Source: Prochlorococcus sp. AG-676-M04 (GTDB lineage: Bacteria > Cyanobacteriota > Cyanobacteriia > PCC-6307 > Cyanobiaceae). From it: 57,152 nt of DNA. A program made the translations under genes and the position numbers. This document shows, piece by piece, positions 1 to 6,107 of this stretch. The stretch is from contig QCUB01000002.1 in NCBI GenBank assembly GCA_003210895.1, forward strand, positions 1-57,152. Reading direction: 5' to 3'. Below the pieces are notes generated by a model that was given only the letters and a program-made list of their open reading frames with translations, made no database searches and was not told where the DNA came from. Position 1 is the stretch's first letter, and every line of letters begins with the position of its first letter.

Positions 1-395
1 GCATAAGCATAAGAATAATTGTCATCTATTTCAATTGCTTTATCTAAATCTCGTATCGCTTTTCTTATAAAGGTTGTTTTACCAGCAAAAGTTAAGTCAT
101 AACTATAAATTATACTTCTTAAGAGATAAGCTTCTTTAGACATTGGGTTATCCTTAATAAATAAATTAATAGATTTCATTGCAGAAGAAGTATCAAGGGA
201 TGCAAGCTGAACTAAGGCATTATCGTATTCAGATTTAGGAGATGGATTATTTTTTTTCATTCCAGACATACTTTCAACGCAACCTTTAAAGTCGTCGGCC
301 TTCAAACAAAACTCAGCAACTTTAGGGTCAACATTTGCATGAATAGTTGTTGGTAATGCAATACAAGCCAAGAGGGGAAAGATTATTTTTTTCAC
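1..395 (-). CDS. Secreted TPR-like protein, C-terminus beyond window edge
   Basis: The reading frame starts with GTG at 395 and runs off the left edge, so about 131 residues are visible. The N-terminus MKKIIFPLLACIALPTTIHA is a typical Sec signal peptide. The last visible part (KAIRDLDKAIEIDDNYSYAYA) matches a tetratricopeptide helix pair, so a role as an exported scaffold is plausible but unproven. No ATG is available upstream. The function is otherwise unknown. Confidence 0.7.
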   Translation of the reverse strand, partial: MKKIIFPLLACIALPTTIHANVDPKVAEFCLKADDFKGCVESMSGMKKNNPSPKSEYDNALVQLASLDTSSAMKSINLFIKDNPMSKEAYLLRSIIYSYDLTFAGKTTFIRKAIRDLDKAIEIDDNYSYAY

Positions 396-506
396 TAATT
401 TAAAAATCTATTTTTAAAAATTATATATGCTTTGGAAAAATATTTTTTTACACAAATAAAATTTTTATTTTTTTTTATTTAATTTGATGATTTTAACAAT
501 ATTGAG

Positions 507-578
507 ATGCAATTGTTGATCCTCTATCCGTATATGGGAGTACCTCAAACCGTACATTTATATTGGTCGGATGATTAG
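507..578 (+). CDS. Possible 23-residue peptide
   Basis: An ATG-to-TAG frame (MQLLILYPYMGVPQTVHLYW...) lies upstream of the small operon at 620. It has no clear ribosome site and no paralog in the window. It may equally be part of the leader of the next genes. Confidence 0.15.
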   Translation: MQLLILYPYMGVPQTVHLYWSDD

Positions 579-619
579 TCTGCCTAGTTAGAACATAGTT
601 GTAGCAGTCATGAGTTCAA

Positions 620-805
620 ATGTCTTCAACACCAATCAAATCTTGTAAAAAATATGTACTAAGTTACAAAGATTCATCAAACAGTACACATCAATTAGGA
701 TTCTATGCTCTTGATGCATACGATTGCCTGATGCTTGCAAGAGAGTTTAATTCTTATGTCCATGATCATCCACGTTCGGTGGTCAGAATCCAACAAAAAT
801 TTTGA
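620..805 (+). CDS. Conserved small hypothetical protein, 61 aa
   Basis: Soluble 61-residue protein with no signal peptide or membrane segment; it contains two cysteines and a basic N-terminus (KSCKKYVLSYKD). It is the first gene of a two-gene unit, only 7 nt ahead of the CP12-like gene, so the two are probably cotranscribed. I do not recognise a domain. Coding character and the tight spacing support it as real. Confidence 0.6.
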   Translation: MSSTPIKSCKKYVLSYKDSSNSTHQLGFYALDAYDCLMLAREFNSYVHDHPRSVVRIQQKF

Positions 806-812
806 GGTTATT

Positions 813-1001
813 ATGAATTTAAAAACATCACCATTCGCAATTCAAGATAAGAAATTAAGGGATCTTGATCTTGCAAAGGAATATCCAACTCTTAAGGATT
901 TAATGAAAGAGCAAGGAGTATCAACTGACCTGGCTGATTACTGGGATAAGGAATGCGAATTAAATCCATCCAACCCACGTTGTTTGGTCTATGAAGATTA
1001 A
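813..1001 (+). CDS. CP12-like C-terminal-domain protein, 62 aa
   Basis: I start it at the ATG at 813, directly after the stop of the upstream gene, and not at the longer frame start at 735. The C-terminus (YWDKECELNPSNPRCLVYED) has the CP12 signature: two cysteines bracketing an NP pair, then Y-E/D-D. CP12 is the redox-sensitive linker that ties down GAPDH and phosphoribulokinase in the Calvin cycle. In known CP12 this C-terminal loop enters the GAPDH active site. The N-terminal half (PFAIQDKKLRDLDLAKEYP) is not typical of CP12 and lacks the N-terminal cysteine pair, so it may bind GAPDH only, or have another partner. Confidence 0.6.
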   Translation: MNLKTSPFAIQDKKLRDLDLAKEYPTLKDLMKEQGVSTDLADYWDKECELNPSNPRCLVYED

Positions 1002-1062
1002 TAATCCTTTTAAATTGGCACACCCAAATTCATGCTATTAATTAATTAGAGATTTTTTATTA

Positions 1063-1152
1063 ATGCCATTAGACGTATTTCTAATGAATATGGGTGTAGT
1101 TGTTATAGCTTTACTAATTAGAAGAGAGCTAAAATTAAAGAAAGCTAAATAG
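1063..1152 (+). CDS. Single-pass membrane peptide, 29 aa
   Basis: MPLDVFLMNMGVVVIALLIR is one hydrophobic helix followed by a basic tail ending LKLKKAK. The 48-residue peptide at 19308 has a very similar tail (YLKKAK) after one membrane segment. Too short for standard gene callers. Its partner is unknown. Confidence 0.4.
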   Translation: MPLDVFLMNMGVVVIALLIRRELKLKKAK

Positions 1153-1155
1153 ATT

Positions 1156-1275
1156 ATGAAGACGCAAATTTTTAAAAAGCAGTATATCCCTAATGTTCAT
1201 TCAGTAACTCTATTACTTATGTTGCTTCTATGTCTGTGGTTGCCGCTAGCATTCCGATTCTTATTAATAATCTAA
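1156..1275 (+). CDS. Possible 39-residue membrane peptide
   Basis: This frame starts 3 nt after the stop of the previous peptide and ends TAA. Residues 17-39 are almost entirely hydrophobic (VTLLLMLLLCLWLPLAFRFL). The spacing suggests a coupled pair of membrane peptides. No homology is recognised. Confidence 0.3.
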   Translation: MKTQIFKKQYIPNVHSVTLLLMLLLCLWLPLAFRFLLII

Positions 1276-1314
1276 AACACAGGTTAGATCTCTGGAAAAT
1301 GTATCCTTATAAAA

Positions 1315-1569
1315 CTAGATCTTATTTATTCGTAGCTTATATCCAAAATTCATTAATTGGTTATATGTAGATTTTGTTTGTAAAGCATTAAGAGAAAGAC
1401 GTTTTTCTTCATTCTTTTGTAAATAAAAAAAACCTTTATTATCTAGGTTTTTTTCAATAGTTACATATTCCTTTCCTTTATTTAGAATCCAGGGTTCATT
1501 TTGGAAATTCTCATCTCCAAATTGATAATCCCATGGAAAATTACTATTAGTTTGATTTTGAAGTGACAA
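1315..1569 (-). CDS. Hypothetical protein, 84 aa
   Basis: Soluble protein rich in Asn, Gln and aromatic residues (NSNFPWDYQFGDENFQNEPW). It has no signal peptide or membrane helix, and I recognise no domain. The poly-T terminator hairpin at 1687-1720, read on the same strand, lies upstream and would insulate it from the hli operon further right. Confidence 0.5.
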   Translation of the reverse strand: MSLQNQTNSNFPWDYQFGDENFQNEPWILNKGKEYVTIEKNLDNKGFFYLQKNEEKRLSLNALQTKSTYNQLMNFGYKLRINKI

Positions 1570-1686
1570 ATTGAATATTTAACTTTTATTTTTTTTACTC
1601 TAGTACTTTGTGATGTCTGTTAAGAGTATCTATAGAGACTGTTTTATATTGATGTCTAAATCATTCACGTTTTGGTTTTTTTAGGC

Positions 1687-1720
1687 AAAAAAAAAAAAAA
1701 AAAAAGACCCTTGCGAGTCT
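1687..1720 (-). terminator. Rho-independent terminator with GCAA loop and very long T-run
   Basis: Read on the minus strand, AGACTC-GCAA-GGGTCT forms a 6-bp stem closed by a GNRA-type tetraloop, followed by 19 T. It would end leftward transcription, either read-through from the hli operon or a small RNA from 1720-1810. Confidence 0.75.
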
Positions 1721-1810
1721 AGGTGATGGGGACCTCTATCATGGCAAATAAAACATCAATAAACAACCCCACCTAAAGTAAGAAATATTACAGTCAAACA
1801 CCATATGTAG
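1718..1810 (-). ncRNA. Candidate structured small RNA between two terminators
   Basis: No convincing ORF lies between the minus-strand terminator (1687-1720) and the plus-strand terminator (1857-1886). On the minus strand a possible -10 (TAATAT, around 1817-1822) precedes a segment in which TAGGTGGGG near 1767-1775 can pair with CCCCATCACCTA near 1719-1731, apart from a small bulge. The word CCCATCACC occurs again near 1835. The same fold exists on the plus strand, so the strand is uncertain. It could be a trans-acting sRNA or only a leader or terminator region. Confidence 0.35.
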
Positions 1811-1856
1811 TGCTATTATATTAGAAAGGCTGGGTGATGGGGATGATCTAGCTTTT

Positions 1857-1886
1857 AAAAAGGGCGTATATAACGCCCTTTTTTTA
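1857..1886 (+). terminator. Rho-independent terminator
   Basis: AAGGGCG-TATATAA-CGCCCTT is a perfect 7-bp GC-rich stem followed by T-rich sequence. There is no plus-strand protein gene just upstream, so it probably ends a non-coding transcript. Confidence 0.75.
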
Positions 1887-1963
1887 TGGATACAATTAAG
1901 CATTTACCTTATTTTTCTTTAATTTTATTAGGGTCGGTAATTAAAAAAATATTTTATATTAAT

Positions 1964-2150
1964 CATTTTTTTTCAGAACCCCCAATAAATATTTTTGAAG
2001 TTGACAATAAATAAAATTTATCATGAAGAGTATTTGAGAATCGTTTTTCTTCGTAATAAAATTTCAAATCAAGTGGAGAAATATTCTCATCAAACCATAC
2101 GTCATATTTTATATAATTATTTTTTTGCGAAATAAGACATTTTAAAATGC
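1964..2150 (-). pseudogene. Remnant reading frame without a start codon
   Basis: A minus-strand frame reads NNYIKYDVWFDENISPLDLK and onward to a TGA at 1964-1966 with ordinary composition. Upstream it meets a TAG without any ATG, GTG or TTG. It overlaps the end of the 30-residue peptide gene at 2142. I read it as the tail of a lost gene. Confidence 0.3.
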
Positions 2151-2234
2151 CTTGTTTTTTCTACCCTTAGCAATCATTATTAGTGGAACTAAGAGGTATG
2201 CAAAGAAAGAGATTAAGAAAATATCTAAATTCAT
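2142..2234 (-). CDS. hli-linked single-pass membrane peptide, 30 aa
   Basis: MNLDIFLISFFAYLLVPLIM is a membrane helix followed by a basic tail (AKGRKNKAF). It starts one base after the stop of the hli gene (TAAAATG). A clear paralog at 30110 follows an equivalent hli gene with the same one-base spacing, so the pair is conserved as a unit. It is probably a small thylakoid partner of the Hli protein. A long A/T-rich inverted repeat (2134-2153) overlaps its stop and may terminate the operon. Confidence 0.65.
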   Translation of the reverse strand: MNLDIFLISFFAYLLVPLIMIAKGRKNKAF

Positions 2235-2235
2235 T

Positions 2236-2364
2236 TTAAAAAATCCCTGGAATGATCCAGCCAAAAAGACCGTAGTTAACTACTAATGCAAAGAAGCCCA
2301 TCATTGCCATTCTTCCATTAGTTCTCTCGGCGTTTTGCCAATAAGTTGGTTTTGATTTTTCCAT
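2236..2364 (-). CDS. hli: High-light-inducible protein, 42 aa
   Basis: Short Hli (one-helix CAB-like) protein: residues 12-25 carry ENAERTNGRMAMMGF-type chlorophyll-binding sequence (here QNAERTNGRMAMMGF) with the Glu/Asn-Arg pair, then a hydrophobic helix ending FGWIIPGIF. Hli proteins dimerise in thylakoid membranes, bind chlorophyll and carotenoid, and quench excess energy or protect photosystem assembly. It differs at only a few positions from the hli gene at 29980. Fifth gene of the leftward operon 2951 to 2142. Confidence 0.93.
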   Translation of the reverse strand: MEKSKPTYWQNAERTNGRMAMMGFFALVVNYGLFGWIIPGIF

Positions 2365-2401
2365 TTTTTTTTAATTGAAACTTTACAAGAATGATTAATT
2401 T

Positions 2402-2488
2402 TTATAGTGCGTAAGCAATACTTGGTGCTATCGCAGTAGTTATTATTGCAGTACCAAATAGTGATATGGCAATTAGATATGTTTTCAT
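2402..2488 (-). CDS. Hydrophobic peptide, 28 aa
   Basis: MKTYLIAISLFGTAIITTAI followed by APSIAYAL looks like one membrane helix or a cleavable signal sequence. Its ATG overlaps the TGA of the preceding gene (ATGA), which indicates translational coupling and argues that both are real. Confidence 0.5.
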   Translation of the reverse strand: MKTYLIAISLFGTAIITTAIAPSIAYAL

Positions 2489-2598
2489 AAGAGTCCTACT
2501 TTTCCTGCTGTAATACCCATAGTAAGAAAGAAACCAAACTCTAAAAGGTCTCTAGAACTTGAAGGGACTGAGTTTAATAACGATGAGATGAAAATCAT
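2485..2598 (-). CDS. Small hypothetical protein in hli operon, 37 aa
   Basis: The peptide MIFISSLLNSVPSSSRDLLE continues with a short hydrophobic stretch (FGFFLTMGITAGKVGLL). It starts 15 nt after the upstream gene and overlaps the downstream gene by ATGA. No domain is recognised. The operon position suggests a thylakoid or stress role. Confidence 0.5.
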   Translation of the reverse strand: MIFISSLLNSVPSSSRDLLEFGFFLTMGITAGKVGLL

Positions 2599-2613
2599 TT
2601 TGATATATATTCT

Positions 2614-2796
2614 CTAAGCCCCTTGGGGAACGTAGTTATATACCGGGGAGATTAATCCACCGCCATCATCATCATCGTCGTCATCATTCCATGGCAAATC
2701 ACTCAACATTAATGCACTAACGATAAATACTGTTATGACCGGCATAAAAGGAAAAAGTATAGTGTTAATCCAAGTGTTAATTCCTGCCTCAAGCAT
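2614..2796 (-). CDS. Membrane protein with poly-aspartate/glycine segment, 60 aa
   Basis: One membrane helix (residues about 12-32, ILFPFMPVITVFIVSALML) is followed by a run of seven aspartates and three glycines and a C-terminus ending YNYVPQGA. The acidic run could bind cations, but this is inference. Its ATG overlaps the stop of the first hli gene (TAATG), so the genes are translationally coupled. Confidence 0.65.
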   Translation of the reverse strand: MLEAGINTWINTILFPFMPVITVFIVSALMLSDLPWNDDDDDDDGGGLISPVYNYVPQGA

Positions 2797-2951
2797 TACA
2801 CCATGCCAGGAATAATTTGACCTGTTGTTAGATAAGCGCCAACAAGAGCAATAAAGCCCATCATTGCAAATCTGCCGTTAAGCTTCTCAGCTATTACCTT
2901 TTCCTTCTCAACTGTTTTTGTTTCGAGGATTTTTACGTTGTTTGAGCTCAT
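2796..2951 (-). CDS. hli: High-light-inducible protein, 51 aa
   Basis: Contains the Hli chlorophyll-binding core EKLNGRFAMMGFIALVGAYL and the C-terminal TTGQIIPGMV shared with the hli genes at 29440 and 29803. The charged N-terminus (TKTVEKEKVIA) matches that at 29803 most closely. First gene of a six-gene leftward operon. Its start follows a promoter region that shares a perfect 12-bp palindrome with the other hli operon. Confidence 0.93.
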   Translation of the reverse strand: MSSNNVKILETKTVEKEKVIAEKLNGRFAMMGFIALVGAYLTTGQIIPGMV

Positions 2952-3058
2952 GAATTTAATTGAAACTTATATTAAGAAATATAACATTAATGTTAATAAA
3001 TGTAAAGAATAAGATGCCTATACGGGGAATTGTTAATAATAATATACAGTACTGTACC
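2952..3058 (-). promoter_or_regulatory. hli operon control region with palindrome TACAGTACTGTA
   Basis: A perfect 12-bp palindrome (about 3046-3057) lies some 95 bp upstream of the hli start. The same palindrome occurs about 100 bp upstream of the hli gene at 29440. Both regions also carry TTTACATT followed by very AT-rich sequence before the gene. The shared arrangement suggests a common stress regulator. Its identity cannot be read from the sequence; the GTAC core resembles cyanobacterial LexA-type sites. Confidence 0.55.
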
Positions 3059-3180
3059 GGTAATGTATCATAGTTAAGATCGATAAGAGTAATGAGTGTA
3101 AATAAATTTACTTTGCAATAATTTCCATTGCTTCAATAAGATCCTCTGTAAATCAATAGGGGTGAAACATCTACGATCTA

Positions 3181-3229
3181 GTGCTCATAGGGCACTAGGT
3201 TACTTGTGAGCGAGATTTGAGCGAGATTT
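3181..3229 (+). other. att-like site: core inverted repeat plus tandem arm repeats
   Basis: GTGC-TCATAGG-GCACTAGG (3181-3199) copies the layout of the tRNA-Pro anticodon arm in the PRE1 repeats (GTGC-TTTGGGA-GCACTAGG) but with another 7-base centre. Nine bases on come two perfect copies of GAGCGAGATTT (3208-3218, 3219-3229). A 7-bp spacer between inverted half-sites beside tandem arm words is the layout of a tyrosine-recombinase attachment site. An analogous arrangement lies at 20782-20831. Confidence 0.5.
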
Positions 3230-3356
3230 TGCTTATTAATGCATCACGTTGCTATATCTTTCTGCTTTTTAAGACTCATAAATTTTCTTTTAATGCCAAC
3301 TATCTAGCTATAGCCTCACTTGTTTATTTAGCCTACTGTCGCATTTTGCGTAGCGG

Positions 3357-3404
3357 GTGCTTTGGGAGCACTAGGTCGCAGGTTCGAATCCTGTCGCCCC
3401 GATC
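3357..3404 (+). repeat. PRE1 copy 1: 3' half of tRNA-Pro(UGG)
   Basis: 48 bp from the anticodon stem (GTGC-TTTGGGA-GCAC, anticodon TGG) through the TPsiC arm (GGTTCGAATCC) to the acceptor strand (CGCCCCGA). The 5' half of the tRNA is missing, so this is not a working tRNA. It is followed by the common flank ATCAGTTATAGCAGTAAGTC seen after most copies. Confidence 0.85.
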
Positions 3405-3455
3405 AGTTATAGCAGTAAGTCTCAGCTAATAATATATTCCTTTTAAAAAGTCTTT

Positions 3456-3477
3456 CCCTCATATTTCCCTCAAATCC
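3456..3477 (+). repeat. Tandem 11-bp pair, CCCTCAAATTT family
   Basis: Two adjacent 11-mers (CCCTCATATTT, CCCTCAAATCC) 52 bp downstream of PRE1 copy 1. This copy is partly degenerate. Confidence 0.6.
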
Positions 3478-3493
3478 TATTAAATGGCAGTAA

Positions 3494-4132
3494 TTAGTCA
3501 TAATTGTATATCTCATATTTTCTTGGGGCTGTGATTTCTAATTCTCTCAAATAATAGTCTCTATCTTTATCTATTTGTTCTCCAATAGCATCACCAAACT
3601 TTTCCCACTTTTCTTCACTTTCTTTTTTAGCCTTAAACTTTTCGCGTATGTATTGTTCATTACTCATACAAATACCTCTAAATGAAACTTCGCCAGTTCT
3701 TGTACAACGTGGGTCAGTGTATATAGATTGAGTTGTGACTCGCTTCATTTGTGTAAGAAACTGAGTAGCAACCTTTTTATTCCCAAAGAGAATAACTCCT
3801 TGCCCCTTTTCTCCAGAGTTTTTTAAGTAATCAATATAAAAAGTATCGCTACCTTTTTCACAGTTAAATATTTGCCCTGGAGCGCATGTTCTAACTTCCT
3901 CTCTATGAACGAAATTTGTAATCTGAGAATACTTAACGGAACTAGTCTTATCTATTATTATCGAATCTTTTTCAAAATCTACTTCACATTTATTACCTCT
4001 TTTGCCGCACCAGGCATCATAGTTTTTCTTCATATCAAAGCTGCTGTTAGGAGCTTCAGCTGCGCCAAAGTCTGCATAAGCTGTTGAATTTAAACTAATA
4101 AGAAATGGAATAAGTAAAAAAATACTTTTCAT
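3494..4132 (-). CDS. Secreted hypothetical protein, 212 aa
   Basis: The signal peptide MKSIFLLIPFLISLNSTAYA ends at an A-x-A site before DFG. The mature part has Cys pairs (CGKRGNKC, CAPGQIFNC, CTRTGEVSFRGIC) suggesting disulfides in the periplasm, and the last 50 residues form a charged helical tail (KFKAKKESEEKWEKFGD). I recognise no family. Its leader is one of the eleven promoter-hairpin modules. An 8-codon reading frame (MRPCFKGD) begins at 4159 after the module T-run and its TAG directly abuts the ATG of this gene, so leader-peptide coupling is possible. Confidence 0.75.
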   Translation of the reverse strand: MKSIFLLIPFLISLNSTAYADFGAAEAPNSSFDMKKNYDAWCGKRGNKCEVDFEKDSIIIDKTSSVKYSQITNFVHREEVRTCAPGQIFNCEKGSDTFYIDYLKNSGEKGQGVILFGNKKVATQFLTQMKRVTTQSIYTDPRCTRTGEVSFRGICMSNEQYIREKFKAKKESEEKWEKFGDAIGEQIDKDRDYYLRELEITAPRKYEIYNYD

Positions 4133-4158
4133 CTAATCCCCCTTAAAGCATGGACGCA

Positions 4159-4203
4159 TTAAAAATAGATAATTAACTCAATTAATTTTAAACGAATTGT
4201 CAA
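4159..4203 (-). promoter_or_regulatory. Promoter-hairpin module, copy at 4.2 kb
   Basis: Minus-strand order: TTGACA (4198-4203), 7 nt, TAAAAT (4185-4190), hairpin TAATT-GAGTT-AATTA (4170-4184), T-run, ATG. The hairpin bases differ completely from the GC-rich copies but the structure is kept. Confidence 0.65.
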
Positions 4204-4220
4204 CGATTAATTTATTAATT

Positions 4221-4242
4221 CCCTCAAATTTCCCTCAAATTT
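4221..4242 (+). repeat. Tandem 11-bp pair, CCCTCAAATTT family
   Basis: Two perfect copies of CCCTCAAATTT, 88 bp upstream of PRE1 copy 2. Confidence 0.7.
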
Positions 4243-4329
4243 ATTGTTACAAGTCCCAACCAGTCCAGACTAAGTTCACAAAAACACCAGTTATATCCTT
4301 AGGTCTCAATTATAGCCATAATCTTGCGA

Positions 4330-4378
4330 GTGCTTTGGGAGCACTAGGTCGCAGGTTCGAATCCTGTCGTCCAGATCA
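4330..4378 (+). repeat. PRE1 copy 2
   Basis: Same tRNA-Pro 3' half with substitutions in the acceptor strand (CGTCCAGA), which would no longer pair as a tRNA. The usual ATCAGT flank follows. A reading frame crossing it (4197-4436) is an artefact of the repeat. Confidence 0.8.
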
Positions 4379-4607
4379 GTCATACCAATGGATTAGAAAT
4401 AATATAACTTGTCTCATATTGCGAAAAGGTAGCTAGAGGTGTAGCTAGGGTAAAACCAATGCGATCGTGGATTACTTTTCTAGTGCCTTCTTCATAAAGG
4501 ATTGCGACTACTAGATTTATACACCTCGATTTTTTGCCAATTTTCTTGCTTTTTCCTTATTTTTTCGTAAGTATGCGTATATAGGCTTTACATAGGGGTT
4601 GACGATT

Positions 4608-4883
4608 ATGGAAATTCCAGACGAAATGTTGAAGGAAATTAGAGAAAGTGGATACGATCAAGAGCTTGTATATAACTACATAAGAGAGCTATTAGACAGC
4701 GAGAAAAAAAAATTTCCTAAAGAAAATAACAATCTAGAGCTTATAGACAATTACTTATTAGACAAAGATCTAAAAGAACCTGCTGCTGAAATACTGATGG
4801 CAGCAGAGCTTATAGACAGTTACTTATTAGATAAAAGATTTATGAGAGAGCTTGAAGATAGGCAAGAATATGATGCTGCCTAA
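4608..4883 (+). CDS. Hypothetical acidic protein with internal duplication, 91 aa
   Basis: I start at the ATG at 4608, because AGGGG at 4594-4598 is well placed for it and too close to the in-frame TTG at 4599. The sequence repeats itself: LELIDNYLLDKDL and AELIDSYLLDKRF. It is helical, charged and soluble, with no recognised domain. It sits between PRE1 copy 2 and the first pilin-like gene. Confidence 0.55.
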   Translation: MEIPDEMLKEIRESGYDQELVYNYIRELLDSEKKKFPKENNNLELIDNYLLDKDLKEPAAEILMAAELIDSYLLDKRFMRELEDRQEYDAA

Positions 4884-4891
4884 AAAGTAGA

Positions 4892-4913
4892 GTGCCCAAA
4901 AAGTGCTCATAAA
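4892..4913 (+). repeat. Tandem 11-bp pair, GTGCCCAAAAA family
   Basis: GTGCCCAAAAA followed directly by GTGCTCATAAA. It runs into the promoter block of the pilin-like gene (TGCTATAAT at about 4918-4926). Confidence 0.65.
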
Positions 4914-4949
4914 TAATGCTGCTATAATTTTTTTTAAATAAATAAAGCA
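4914..4949 (+). promoter_or_regulatory. Conserved extended -10 promoter of pilin-like gene
   Basis: TAATGCTGCTATAATTTTTT contains TG-n-TATAAT. An almost identical block stands at 10158-10190 without a pilin gene, and variants (CTGCTATA plus A/T tract) precede the pilin-like genes at 11427, 12440 and 15511. Confidence 0.6.
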
Positions 4950-5822
4950 ATGTTTAATTCAAAAGAAAATGGATTCTCACTTGTTGAATTAATAGTTGTT
5001 TTAATAATTACTGCAATACTTGCTCAACTAGGTTTTACAGCATTTAATAGATACGTAAAAAGAGCAAAGGCCTTTGCCGCAATGACCGCTCTAAAAAATA
5101 TTCAAAGAGAATGCGAGAGTAATAGAGATTTAGAAGCTTCAGAAACATTTACCTTATTGCCTATAAAAGGTTATTCAATTTCGACAAGAGATACTAATAG
5201 TTGTTTAGGGCAATCATCTAACGGAAAGGTAGCAGCAATTGCTAACAACCAAAATGATATCCCTAATTATTTCTATGATTTTTTATTAGGACAAATAAGT
5301 TGTTCATTCACAGGAACTAATAATATTTTTGAGAGTTGCGGTAAAAATAATATTAATAATTCTAATGCTGTAATTAATTCTTGGGATAATCTTACATGTG
5401 AAAATAATAACCTTGTAGTGGCTAGATATACTATGAATAGAAATGGAACGAGTCCAACTCAAAATAATATGATGAGATTTGGGGGAAGATTCTCTCACAG
5501 TTATGAAATGCCAAATCAAAATCAAAAAACAGATGGATATTCACATCACCAAGATAACTGGATGATAGGAATCTTTGAACAAGAAAAATATAATAAAAAA
5601 TCAGAAGTTGACCAACCAGATAAAAAAATACTAAGAAATAAAGATGAATTAATTGATTACGTTTCTAAATGGTTTGAACCTCCAGTTAAACCATCCGACA
5701 ACGCTCCATTTTTTGTGCGAGAAATGTATGATAATGCCCCTAAAACTCCAGAAGATTATGTCAACCAAAATATGACCATTATGGAAAGAGATGCAGGAGG
5801 GGAGAAATTCTTTTGTGATTAA
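4950..5822 (+). CDS. Type IV pilin-like protein with variable C-terminus, 290 aa
   Basis: The class III signal KENG-FSLVELIVVLII, with Gly before the cut, Phe at +1 and Glu at +5, is that of type IV pilins and pseudopilins. The prepilin peptidase would cut after Gly8 and the hydrophobic helix would pack into the pilus. Residues 9-130 (helix, then AFAAMTALKNIQRECE and a Cys pair region) are closely similar to the genes at 11427, 12440 and 15511. The remaining 160 residues (for example RFGGRFSHSYEMPNQNQKTD) are unique here and end KFFCD. Probably a minor pilin or adhesin exposed on the cell surface. Confidence 0.85.
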   Translation: MFNSKENGFSLVELIVVLIITAILAQLGFTAFNRYVKRAKAFAAMTALKNIQRECESNRDLEASETFTLLPIKGYSISTRDTNSCLGQSSNGKVAAIANNQNDIPNYFYDFLLGQISCSFTGTNNIFESCGKNNINNSNAVINSWDNLTCENNNLVVARYTMNRNGTSPTQNNMMRFGGRFSHSYEMPNQNQKTDGYSHHQDNWMIGIFEQEKYNKKSEVDQPDKKILRNKDELIDYVSKWFEPPVKPSDNAPFFVREMYDNAPKTPEDYVNQNMTIMERDAGGEKFFCD

Positions 5823-5896
5823 TATCTTATTAAATTACAAATAAGAAGCTTATATAATTAAAAGAAAAGACAAACAAATTTTGCTGAAAGATTTTT

Positions 5897-5945
5897 GTGT
5901 ACTTTGGGAGCACTAGGTCGCAGATTCGAATCCTGTCGCCCCGAT
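5897..5945 (+). repeat. PRE1 copy 3
   Basis: tRNA-Pro 3' half with an intact TPsiC and acceptor region; one change in the TPsiC arm (CAGATTCGAATCC). It lies 75 bp after the stop of the first pilin-like gene and is followed by the TATAGCAATAAGTCTCAGC flank. Confidence 0.82.
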
Positions 5946-5996
5946 CATTTATAGCAATAAGTCTCAGCTAATAATAAATTACACCCAAAATACCTT

Positions 5997-6018
5997 GCAC
6001 CCAAAATGCACCCAAATT
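5997..6018 (+). repeat. Tandem 11-bp pair, GCACCCAAAAT family
   Basis: GCACCCAAAAT and GCACCCAAATT in tandem, with a further partial copy at 5981. It lies 52 bp after PRE1 copy 3. Confidence 0.7.
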
Positions 6019-6107
6019 CTTGAATTTATTGAGATTTCTAATGTTTAAATACAATAAGTAGTTTAAATAAATTTTTGAAGCTATAAAAGTAAAAAGTTAT
6101 TTTTAAT

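Noticed and set aside
735-1001. 88-residue version of the CP12-like gene
   Set aside because: It overlaps the upstream gene in another frame; the ATG at 813 directly after that gene's stop is more natural.
2402-2598. Overlapping 37-aa and 28-aa genes as a toxin-antitoxin pair
   Set aside because: They lie inside an hli operon, neither resembles known toxins, and overlap alone is not enough.
3217-3429. 70-residue plus-strand reading frame across PRE1 copy 1
   Set aside because: Its end is a translation of the tRNA fragment (CFGSTRSQVRILSPR) and its front translates the arm repeats. The same type of frame appears at 4197-4436 over copy 2.
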